DNA from: Phycisphaerales bacterium
GTDB taxonomy: Bacteria > Planctomycetota > Phycisphaerae > Phycisphaerales > SM1A02
Assembly (NCBI GenBank): GCA_018882625.1
Contig: VERO01000044.1
Location: 1-13,088, forward strand
DNA: 13,088 bases
Direction of reading: 5' to 3'
A model generated the notes under the pieces. It did not search any database, had not been told where the DNA came from, and was given only the letters and a program-made list of their open reading frames with translations. This document shows, piece by piece, positions 7,467 to 13,088 of this stretch (the first letter of the stretch is position 1; the number at the start of each line of letters is the position of its first letter). The position numbers were made by a program, and so were the translations under genes.

Positions 7467-9005
7467 CTACCGGCCGTCGCGAACGGTGCGCACGAGCACA
7501 TGCTCGCGCCGCGTGAAGTCGCCGCCCTCGTGCGCCATCCACACGACCCCATCAGGAGCCACGGCCACGGCGCACGCACCTGCTGGAGTCAGCTGCACCG
7601 GAAGCCGCTCGCTCCACGTCGCACCCCCATCATCGCTGCGCCACCTGCGAAGCGCATGCGGCACCCGACGGGCGCTCTCCGACAGCCACAGCGCACCGTC
7701 GGCCTGTCGCCACGCGCACGCGCGGGTCGTTCCTGGGTCGAGGCCGGCGCACTTGAGCGGTGCGCCCCATGTCGCTCCCGCATCATCCGACATCCACATC
7801 CAGCATCCGTCCATCTTCGGGCGGACGCCGATCATGGCCAGCCTGCTGCCGCCGAGCCCGATGAGCGCGGGCGCCTCGACGGCCTCGACCGGAGCAGCGC
7901 CCGCGGACCAGGTCGCCCCCCCATCAGCCGACCGCAGCAGCGCGACCGACCTCTCGCTTCCACCTTCCTGGGTCACGGCGGGCACCGTCACTGGCACACA
8001 GAGCACCGCCCCGCCCTCGGCCGGAACTCGGATGCCGTGACCTGCCAGACGGCTTCGCTCCCACGGGAGCGGAACATCCCGCGGCACACTCCAGGTCGCC
8101 CCGCCATCGGGAGACTGCATGCACTTGAGCGCAGCACCGGCCTGCACCAGCAGGAGCGCAGCGCCCGAATCCGCGATGAGCGAGGAGTCGCCGCCCGCGA
8201 GATCCTCAGGACCGACAGCGCGCGACGGGCCCCAATGGCCTCCTGCATCGCGCGCACGCACCACGATCCGGCGCACATCCTTGCCCTGATCGTCGCTTCG
8301 CACCGCACTGGCGCTCACGAGCAGCGCACCATCCGGCAGAGCCGCGATCGACGGGAGCGAGACTTCATCCCACACTTCACCGCCCGCGCTCCAGAGCGCG
8401 TGCACGTCCGCGGCACGGCGCCCGGTGCCTGTCACGGCGAACGACCCCACGGCGATGGCGCCGCGCCCGCCCCAGATGCCAATGCGCCCGAGGGGAGCCT
8501 TGCCGACCTGCGCACGCATCACGAGCTCGCCGTTGGCGGCGAACTCGATCCACTCGCCCGACCGGGCGACCGAGACCTCGAAGGGCACTCCCTCACGGAC
8601 CTTGCCGCCGGAGCCGGCAATGGGCCTGCTGCCCCCGCCGAACAGCGGACCGGCGCAGTGAAACTCGCCGCCTGGCCCATCGATGGCAAGCACGCTCGAG
8701 TCGATCCTCACGCCCGCACCCGAGCCCAAGAGCGATGGCAGCAGCAGCTCGAACCTTGCCGTGAAGTCATCGCCCCCGAGCTCAAGCGGCGCCCACAGCA
8801 CCGTCCGGCCACCTTCGACCACGACGCCGCCATCCGCCTGCCGAAGGGTCTCCGGGCGCTGGCTCCAGACGGCATCGAGAGCCTGTCCCCCTGTGACCAC
8901 AGCCACATGCTCGGCGGCGTCGCCATCCGCCGCGATGGCCACTCCCATGAACGCGGCACCCGCCAGCAGCGCGCCGCACGCCAGATCGCGCGTGCGCCTG
9001 CGCAT
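7467..9005 (-). CDS. Exported Asp-box (BNR-repeat) beta-propeller protein, sialidase-like fold
   Basis: A 512-residue protein with a basic N-terminus and a hydrophobic signal peptide ending near residue 25. Residues about 60-195 look like a jelly-roll domain (LELGGDDFTARFELLLP, then GEWIEFAANGELV and LGRIGIWG), of the kind seen in laminin-G or DUF1080-like folds. The rest is a beta-propeller with four Asp boxes of the form SxDxGxTW at residues 298-305, 359-366, 406-413 and 457-464, plus a degenerate fifth (RDAGGHW, 252-258). Asp boxes are common in sialidases and related glycan-active or glycan-binding proteins, but they are structural. I did not find a clear sialidase FRIP motif or arginine triad, so enzymatic activity is not claimed. 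The ATG at 9003-9005 overlaps the stop of the upstream EF-hand gene (ATGA). Longer upstream starts would run far into that gene. Confidence 0.82.
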   Translation of the reverse strand: MRRRTRDLACGALLAGAAFMGVAIAADGDAAEHVAVVTGGQALDAVWSQRPETLRQADGGVVVEGGRTVLWAPLELGGDDFTARFELLLPSLLGSGAGVRIDSSVLAIDGPGGEFHCAGPLFGGGSRPIAGSGGKVREGVPFEVSVARSGEWIEFAANGELVMRAQVGKAPLGRIGIWGGRGAIAVGSFAVTGTGRRAADVHALWSAGGEVWDEVSLPSIAALPDGALLVSASAVRSDDQGKDVRRIVVRARDAGGHWGPSRAVGPEDLAGGDSSLIADSGAALLLVQAGAALKCMQSPDGGATWSVPRDVPLPWERSRLAGHGIRVPAEGGAVLCVPVTVPAVTQEGGSERSVALLRSADGGATWSAGAAPVEAVEAPALIGLGGSRLAMIGVRPKMDGCWMWMSDDAGATWGAPLKCAGLDPGTTRACAWRQADGALWLSESARRVPHALRRWRSDDGGATWSERLPVQLTPAGACAVAVAPDGVVWMAHEGGDFTRREHVLVRTVRDGR

Positions 9006-10303
9006 CACAGTCGGTACTTGGCGAAGCGGCTCACGTTGCGGGTGTACGTCCTGAAGGCGAGGTCCGCCTCCGCCGCATCGAGCGCGCCGTCGCCATCGGA
9101 GTCGAACTCGCTCACGGTCGCCTCCTGGTTGCCCCACGCCTTGCGTTCACTGAGCTTGCGGTACCGGTCGCGGCCCTCGCTGACCTCTCGCAGGTGCGCA
9201 CCGAGGGCGCTGCTCCCGGGCATCTCCACGAGCAGCGTGTCGATGACCCAGTCATCGACCTTCATCAGCTCCTCCTCGCTGGCCTTGATGCGCTCGTCGA
9301 CCTGCTCGGCGGTGTGCGACCCGCGCACTCCGGCCGCGAACTCAGACCGGGCGCGGACCGCCTCGAGGGCGCGTGCGCGGGCGTCGACCAGCCTGGACTC
9401 GAGAGCACCCGCGATCAGGTCGATTCGGCCACGCAGCTCGTCGTCGGACCTCGACTCCTCCCGCGCGCGCATCACCAGGGCCTCCGCCTCGCCCACGCCG
9501 AAGACAGTCGGGTACGACGTGCGCACCATCCTGTCGCGGAGCATGGCGCCACGCTCCTCGCTCATCAGCGACGACATGCGCTCGATGGTCCGCTGGTTCA
9601 GGTCGCGAATCGCCATGCGCAGCGGACCGAGCTCGTCCATGTGCGACCGAAGTGACGAGTCGGCGGCGCCACGGCCCGCCTCCGACCTGATGGCATCCAT
9701 CAGCTCGGTGCGGCGCGCCAGCAGCGGATCGAGCGCCGCCGAGTACTCCTGCACTACCGCAATCATGTCGCGGCTGCCACGCTCGTGCGGCTCCAGCATG
9801 CCTTGGGCGAGACCCACGGCATCGATGCCCTCGCCCGGCAGCGTGGCGCCCATGGAGAGTCGGCTCCGGCGCACGGCCGCATCCACGTCCGTCCACCGGG
9901 TGACCTGCCCCTCCGAAAGCACCGCCATGACGTTGGCCCGGAACTCCTCGGCAAGCGCGGGATACTCGTGCGCGGGCCGCGAGATGGATGTCGCCGCGAG
10001 ATAGTCGGCGAGCATGGTCTCCACGATCGACACCTGCACCGAGTCAAGCTCGAGCACCGTGGCGATCGTCTCCATGTCACGCATCATGTAGCGGATCGCA
10101 AACTGCGACCTGGCCGGTGCGCTTGAGGCCGCCGGCGTCGCCGGGCGGCTCGCGTCCGGAGCCTGCGCAGACGCGGCGGGCGCCGGGCCTGCACCCTGAT
10201 CGGACGGTCTCGCGTGCAGATCACCAGCCGCAGCATGCAGAGCGCTCGCCACAGCACACAGGAGTGCCGGGCACGGAAGAACTCTACGGGACCCTTGCCT
10301 CAT
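9005..10303 (-). CDS. Exported helical protein with C-terminal EF-hand loop, function unknown
   Basis: A 432-residue protein that I do not recognise as a named family. It begins MRQGSRRV, then a hydrophobic stretch ending near ALHAAAG, a likely signal peptide, followed by an Ala/Pro/Ser-rich linker (about 33-65). The body (about 66-390) is predicted mainly helical, rich in Arg, Glu, Ala and Leu, with no transmembrane segment. Segments such as LELDSVQVSIVETML and MSEERGAMLRDRM recall the helical repeats of Spy/CpxP-like periplasmic proteins, a weak resemblance only. Near the end is a canonical 12-residue EF-hand loop, DSDGDGALDAAE, with Asp401, Asp403, Asp405, Asp409 and Glu412 as calcium ligands. 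The start is fixed by a strong AGGAGG. Its stop overlaps the start of the Asp-box protein gene, so the two are translationally coupled and may work together outside the cytoplasm. Confidence 0.8.
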   Translation of the reverse strand: MRQGSRRVLPCPALLCAVASALHAAAGDLHARPSDQGAGPAPAASAQAPDASRPATPAASSAPARSQFAIRYMMRDMETIATVLELDSVQVSIVETMLADYLAATSISRPAHEYPALAEEFRANVMAVLSEGQVTRWTDVDAAVRRSRLSMGATLPGEGIDAVGLAQGMLEPHERGSRDMIAVVQEYSAALDPLLARRTELMDAIRSEAGRGAADSSLRSHMDELGPLRMAIRDLNQRTIERMSSLMSEERGAMLRDRMVRTSYPTVFGVGEAEALVMRAREESRSDDELRGRIDLIAGALESRLVDARARALEAVRARSEFAAGVRGSHTAEQVDERIKASEEELMKVDDWVIDTLLVEMPGSSALGAHLREVSEGRDRYRKLSERKAWGNQEATVSEFDSDGDGALDAAEADLAFRTYTRNVSRFAKYRL

Positions 10304-10307
10304 CACT

Positions 10308-10313
10308 CCTCCT
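10308..10313 (-). promoter_or_regulatory. Strong ribosome binding site fixing the EF-hand protein start
   Basis: The minus strand reads AGGAGG, with an overlapping GAGG (complement of 10311-10314) seven bases before the ATG at 10303. It is the clearest Shine-Dalgarno sequence in the window and excludes the longer open frame that reaches back to 10450. Confidence 0.75.
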
Positions 10314-10347
10314 CGGCTTCGATGTCGTCGCGGCTGGAACGCAGGCA

Positions 10348-10377
10348 CTGCGCGCGCTCGTGCGCGGCACAGCGCAG
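10348..10377 (-). terminator. GC-rich hairpin after the dockerin-like gene, possible terminator or attenuator
   Basis: It starts 15 bases past the stop at 10392. CTGCGC (10348-10353) pairs with GCGCAG (10372-10377), enclosing a second GCGC/GCGC stem with loop TCGT (10354-10365) and a six-base bulge. No T-tract follows. It could end the dockerin-like transcript or shield its 3' end ahead of the EF-hand gene. Confidence 0.3.
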
Positions 10378-10391
10378 CGCACGAAAGGAAC

Positions 10392-11189
10392 TCAGTTCGG
10401 GCAGACTCCCCACGCTGCGAGCAGCACGGCCAGGTCGGCGCCATCCACACCGGGGCTTTCCGCGGTGCGGATGAAGTTGGCTGGGGAGTTCACCGTCTCC
10501 CATGCGGCCAGAAGGAAGCTCAGGTCCGGCCCTTCGACAAGGCCATCTCCGTCAAGGTCAGCCGGACACGAGTTGTCCTCGCCGATGACGACGCCACTGA
10601 GCGTTCCCGTCACGATTGATCCGCCGTTAACGGTCGCTTCGACCACCCGCGTGAATCGCTGTGTGGTCGAGTTGGGCATCGTGACGGACACCATGGGGTT
10701 CACCTCGGTCGTCTCGAACGCCCTCAGCACCTCGAACCGGAAGGAGGTCACCCTCGTGCCAGCAAGCGTTGCGTTCACCGGGTTGACTGCGAGTGCCTGC
10801 GCCATGTAGAGCGCCGTGCCGTCCGCAGGCGGGGTGGCCTCGTTCGTGCCCGAGAAATCCTGGGCCGGCGTGGGGAAGTACGAGCCCATCAGCTGGCCGG
10901 CGTTGGCCCCAGCGTTGATGCCGATCAGGCGGAGGTCCAGCGGATTCCACGCGAAGTACAGATCCATCACGATCATCCGACCGCTCTGCCCGTCGAAGCT
11001 GGAACCGCCAGCCGGCTCCCTGACGATGTACACCTCGACGTCGATCACCTGACCCACCGCGACATTGTTCGATGAGGCAGACCGAAAGTCGATGCCGATC
11101 CGATCCTGGGCGCTGGCGACCTCGCCGCCGAACGCAACCAGTGACGCCGCGACGATGGCACTTCGGACATGGAAGGCGAACGTGAACAT
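10392..11189 (-). CDS. Exported protein with cohesin-like domain and two C-terminal dockerin-like repeats
   Basis: A 265-residue exported protein. A signal peptide is visible (FHVRSAIVAASLVAFGG, cleavage probably after ASA near residue 28). Residues about 30-200 form a beta-rich domain: 'NNVAVGQVIDVEVYIV' followed by 'MDLYFAWNPLDLRLIG' matches the opening of cohesin-like folds. The C-terminus holds two dockerin-like repeats 30 residues apart. The first, DLDGDGLVEGPDLSFLLAAW (211-230), has a full calcium loop. The second, VDGADLAVLLAAWG (248-261), has lost the acidic first half of its loop. Cys208 and Cys263 bracket the repeats and could form a disulfide. Such C-terminal modules are frequent in Phycisphaerae and probably serve surface display or anchoring, not a cellulosome. 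The ATG at 11189 places the signal peptide at the N-terminus; GAGG lies 11 bases upstream. The open frame to 11282 has no supporting start signal. Confidence 0.8.
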   Translation of the reverse strand: MFTFAFHVRSAIVAASLVAFGGEVASAQDRIGIDFRSASSNNVAVGQVIDVEVYIVREPAGGSSFDGQSGRMIVMDLYFAWNPLDLRLIGINAGANAGQLMGSYFPTPAQDFSGTNEATPPADGTALYMAQALAVNPVNATLAGTRVTSFRFEVLRAFETTEVNPMVSVTMPNSTTQRFTRVVEATVNGGSIVTGTLSGVVIGEDNSCPADLDGDGLVEGPDLSFLLAAWETVNSPANFIRTAESPGVDGADLAVLLAAWGVCPN

Positions 11190-11406
11190 GATGATCCGAT
11201 CCTCTAGAAGTCGACTTCGAATTGACGCGTTACCGCAAAAGGAAAGTAGGACACTGCGCCGAAGACGCAAATCACATCCCACGGAAACTCCTGCAATCGC
11301 AAGACTTCAGCGCCAAAGACATTACCGGTCTCCCGGCCCAGACCACAGCCAACTCGCGCTCAGGCAAGACCTGTCCCGGACGAGCCGTCTGGATTCAACG
11401 CGAAAC
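11190..11406. other. 217-base non-coding spacer between iscA and the dockerin-like gene
   Basis: No credible gene is present, and base composition is visibly lower in GC than the flanking coding DNA. It should contain the end of the isc transcript and the promoter of the dockerin-like gene. A 5-base-pair inverted repeat GGTCT/AGACC (11327-11331, 11340-11344) is the best terminator-like element but has no T-tract. No convincing -35/-10 pair was found on the minus strand. Confidence 0.5.
11207..11218. promoter_or_regulatory. Perfect 12-base palindrome upstream of the dockerin-like gene, possible operator
   Basis: GAAGTCGACTTC is its own reverse complement and lies 17-29 bases upstream of the ATG at 11189 on the minus strand. 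That location, between promoter and ribosome site, suits a repressor operator or a short mRNA hairpin. No known regulator site is recognised, and a single 12-base palindrome can arise by chance. Confidence 0.3.
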
Positions 11407-11838
11407 TCAGGCCGAGAAGCTTGATCCGCAGCCGCAGGAGCTCGTCGCGTTGGGGTTATTGAACACAAACCCACGTCCCATGATCTCGTCCTTGAAGTCG
11501 ATGGTGGTCCCGTTCAGGTACAGGTACGACTTGGGATCGCAGATCACTCGCACCGTGAAGGACTCACCGCCTTCGGGACCGGTCGCCACGGCTGTGCCAC
11601 CTCCGTTGGACCCGCTCGCGGCAGCCGAAGTCGCTGCCACAGGCCGGAGCGCATAGCTGAACTCCCAGCACTCGTCGGTCTCCTTCTGGACCTCCGTGAG
11701 GTCAAGCAGGTAGGAGAAGCCGGAGCAGCCGCCACCCTTCACGCCGACACGGAGGCGGATCTTGGCTGCGTCAAGGCCTTGCTGGCGGATGATGGTGTCG
11801 ATCTCGCGGGCTGCTGTCTCGGTGACGTGCACTGGCAT
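11407..11838 (-). CDS. iscA: A-type iron-sulfur carrier protein (HesB/IscA family) with an internal insertion
   Basis: A 143-residue A-type carrier that should accept iron-sulfur clusters from IscU and pass them to target proteins in the cytoplasm. Family landmarks are present: GGGCSGFSY with Cys38, DPKSYLYLNGTTIDF, FNNPNA, and the C-terminal SCGCGSSF with Cys135 and Cys137. These three cysteines are the cluster ligands. Normal family length is about 105-115 residues. The excess is an Ala/Gly/Ser/Thr-rich stretch at about 62-95, inserted in the loop between the strand after CSGF and the strand that leads into DPKS. Additional cysteines are at 57 and 100. Sequence alone does not separate IscA from ErpA; the symbol follows the context. 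AGGA lies 8 bases before the ATG. The gene follows iscU by 53 bases and probably ends the isc operon. Confidence 0.88.
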   Translation of the reverse strand: MPVHVTETAAREIDTIIRQQGLDAAKIRLRVGVKGGGCSGFSYLLDLTEVQKETDECWEFSYALRPVAATSAAASGSNGGGTAVATGPEGGESFTVRVICDPKSYLYLNGTTIDFKDEIMGRGFVFNNPNATSSCGCGSSFSA

Positions 11839-11891
11839 GGTGTCGTTCCTGTCGAAAGTGCGTCTGGGTTCGGGCGGGGAAGGATAGGGAT

Positions 11892-12329
11892 TCAGTGGTG
11901 GGCCGCTGCAGCGGCCTCAGGCGCGGAGTCGGCGACGCCGTTCTTGCGCTTCCAGTCGGCGATCGCAGATCGGATCGAGTCCTCAGCGAGCACCGAGCAG
12001 TGGATCTTCACGGGAGGGAGCGCGAGCTCCTCGACGATCTGGGTATTGCGAATCTTCAGCGCGTCATCGACGGTGCGGCCCTTGATCCACTCCGTGGCCA
12101 GCGAGCTGCTCGCGATCGCCGAGCCGCAGCCGAAGCACTTGAACTTGGCGTCCTCGATGACGCCGTCCTCTCGCACCTTGATCTGCAGCTGCATCACATC
12201 GCCGCACTCCGGCGCGCCGACGATGCCGACGCCGACATCCCTGCGGTCCTTCACGTCCTTGGACGTGCCGAATGCTCCGACGTTGCGGGGGTTCTGGTAG
12301 TGATCGACGACCTTGTCCGAGTAAGCCAT
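11892..12329 (-). CDS. iscU: Iron-sulfur cluster assembly scaffold protein IscU
   Basis: The scaffold on which IscS-derived sulfur and iron are assembled into [2Fe-2S] clusters. The 145-residue protein starts MAYSDKVVDHYQNPRNVG, almost as in E. coli IscU. The ligands are all present: Cys42 and Asp44 (GAPECGDVM), Cys68 (FGCGSAIASSS), and His110-Cys111 (KIHCSVLAED). LPPVK (104-108), the recognition site for the HscA chaperone in E. coli, is intact. Differences from E. coli: about five extra residues between VGAF and the first ligand loop, Glu in place of Ala before Cys42, an extra Cys65, and a longer Ala-rich tail ending in two His. It lies 60 bases after iscS. No Shine-Dalgarno sequence is evident before the ATG; the upstream leader is CA-rich. 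Confidence 0.96.
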   Translation of the reverse strand: MAYSDKVVDHYQNPRNVGAFGTSKDVKDRRDVGVGIVGAPECGDVMQLQIKVREDGVIEDAKFKCFGCGSAIASSSLATEWIKGRTVDDALKIRNTQIVEELALPPVKIHCSVLAEDSIRSAIADWKRKNGVADSAPEAAAAAHH

Positions 12330-12389
12330 GGGTTCGTGTCCGTGTGGGAGTGCGTGTTCAGGTGAGTGGTTGGCAGGGCTTCACGGGAA

Positions 12390-13088
12390 TCAGTGCGCCT
12401 GCCACTGTATGGTCGAGAGGTCGATGCCTTCCTTGTAGAGGTCGTACAGCGGGCTCATCTTGCGCAGGTGCAGCACGGCCTTGGAGATCGCCGCGATCGC
12501 GTAGTCCACCTCCGCCTCGGTCGTCCACCGCCCGAGGGACAGCCGCAGCGAGCTGTGGGCGAGGTCGTCGCCCACGCCGAGGCCCTTCAGCACGTACGAG
12601 GGCTCCAGGCTGGCGCTCGTGCAGGCAGAGCCGCTCGAGCACGCGATGTCCTTGATGCCCATCATCAGGCTCTCTCCCTCGACGAAGCCGAAGGAGATGT
12701 TCGAGATGTGCGGGAGACGGCGCTCCGCGTGGCCGTTGAGCTGCACAACCTCCATCGAGGCGAGCAGGCCCTTCTCGAGCCTCTTGCGCAGCGCCAGCAG
12801 GCGGTCGCGCTCCGCAGCGCCCTCGAGCGCCATCAGCTCGCACGCCTTGCCGAAGCCGACGATTCCCGTCACGTTCTGCGTGCCCGAGCGCATGCCGCGC
12901 TCCTGGCCGCCGCCGTCGATCTGCGGCTCGATCCTGATGCGCGGCTTGCGGCGACGCACAAAGAGCGCGCCCACGCCCTTGGGGCCGTAGATCTTGTGGC
13001 CGCTCCAGGACAGCAGGTCGATGTGGTCGCGCTCGACGTCGGTGGGCATCTTGCCGACCCACTGCGTGGCGTCGGTGTGGAACACGAC
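12390..13088 (-). CDS. iscS: Cysteine desulfurase IscS (N-terminal part outside the window)
   Basis: A pyridoxal-phosphate enzyme that converts L-cysteine to L-alanine and hands the persulfide sulfur to IscU and other acceptors. The window holds the last 233 codons of about 400, read from base 13088 leftwards. Seen: FHTDATQWVGKMPTDV with the cofactor-binding Asp and Gln; SGHKIYGPKG with the lysine that binds the cofactor; and the mobile catalytic loop SSGSACTSASLEPSYVL with the active Cys. The tail MSPLYDLYKEGIDLSTIQW mirrors the E. coli IscS ending (MSPLWEMYKDGIDLNSIEW), which distinguishes it from NifS and SufS. It should be the first gene of iscS-iscU-iscA; any iscR or promoter would lie beyond the right edge. 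Confidence 0.96.
   Translation of the reverse strand, partial: VVFHTDATQWVGKMPTDVERDHIDLLSWSGHKIYGPKGVGALFVRRRKPRIRIEPQIDGGGQERGMRSGTQNVTGIVGFGKACELMALEGAAERDRLLALRKRLEKGLLASMEVVQLNGHAERRLPHISNISFGFVEGESLMMGIKDIACSSGSACTSASLEPSYVLKGLGVGDDLAHSSLRLSLGRWTTEAEVDYAIAAISKAVLHLRKMSPLYDLYKEGIDLSTIQWQAH

Noticed and set aside
7410..10004. An 864-codon + strand open frame opposite the propeller and EF-hand genes
   Set aside because: Long open frames antisense to GC-rich genes are expected from codon bias. The translation is low-complexity Arg/Ser/Pro/Ala without domains, while the minus strand has signal peptides, Asp boxes and an EF-hand.
11327..11344. GGTCT/AGACC inverted repeat as an isc terminator
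   Set aside because: The stem is only five base pairs with an eight-base loop and no T-tract, too weak to call as a separate feature.
12272..12655. A 127-codon + strand frame with a VRVRVGVRVQV repeat near the iscS-iscU gap
   Set aside because: The repeat only reflects a short GT-rich stretch in the iscS-iscU spacer; the rest is the opposite strand of iscS.
1..13088. CRISPR arrays, tRNA or rRNA genes, insertion sequences, phage or toxin-antitoxin and defence genes
   Set aside because: I looked for spaced direct repeats, tRNA-like cloverleafs, transposase motifs and small paired genes and saw none. The window reads as housekeeping and exported-protein genes with uniform base composition except for the 11190-11406 spacer.

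Overview
The window looks like chromosomal DNA of a GC-rich Gram-negative bacterium, most likely a planctomycete of the Phycisphaerae. The lineage call rests on the secreted protein at 10392-11189, which ends in two dockerin-like 'DGADL..LLAAWG' repeats of a kind common in that class. Outer-membrane style lipoprotein and KdsC-type phosphatase genes fit a Gram-negative envelope. This is inference from protein motifs; no rRNA or other phylogenetic marker is present.

Left part, + strand (1-4897): one tightly packed run of five genes. It starts with the 3' part of a GldA-like ABC ATPase, then a GldF-like ABC-2 permease and a GldG-like auxiliary protein, joined by 4-base ATGA overlaps. N-succinylarginine dihydrolase (astB) follows after 22 bases and a KdsC-like HAD phosphatase after 12 more. 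The first three should form one membrane transport complex. The last two are metabolic enzymes of unrelated pathways that may only share the transcript.

Middle (4972-7394): a small BamE/SmpA-like lipoprotein on the - strand is divergent, across only 47 bases, from a 674-residue M3-like zinc metallopeptidase on the + strand (HELGH plus a downstream Glu).

Right part, - strand (7467-13088): reading in the direction of transcription, a compact iscS-iscU-iscA iron-sulfur assembly cluster (iscS cut by the window edge) is followed by a 217-base lower-GC spacer. Then come three exported proteins: a cohesin-like/dockerin-like protein, a helical protein with one EF-hand loop, and an Asp-box beta-propeller protein of sialidase-like fold. 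The last two overlap by ATGA. GC-rich inverted repeats sit in the convergent gaps at 4898-4971 and 7395-7466 and after the dockerin-like gene; they are plausible transcription end points but lack T-tracts.

I saw no tRNA, rRNA, CRISPR array, insertion sequence or phage gene. Most of the window is ordinary chromosomal content. The points most worth a second look are the IscA homologue with a roughly 34-residue low-complexity insertion, the minimal Isc cluster, and the exported-protein cluster with its uncharacterised EF-hand partner.
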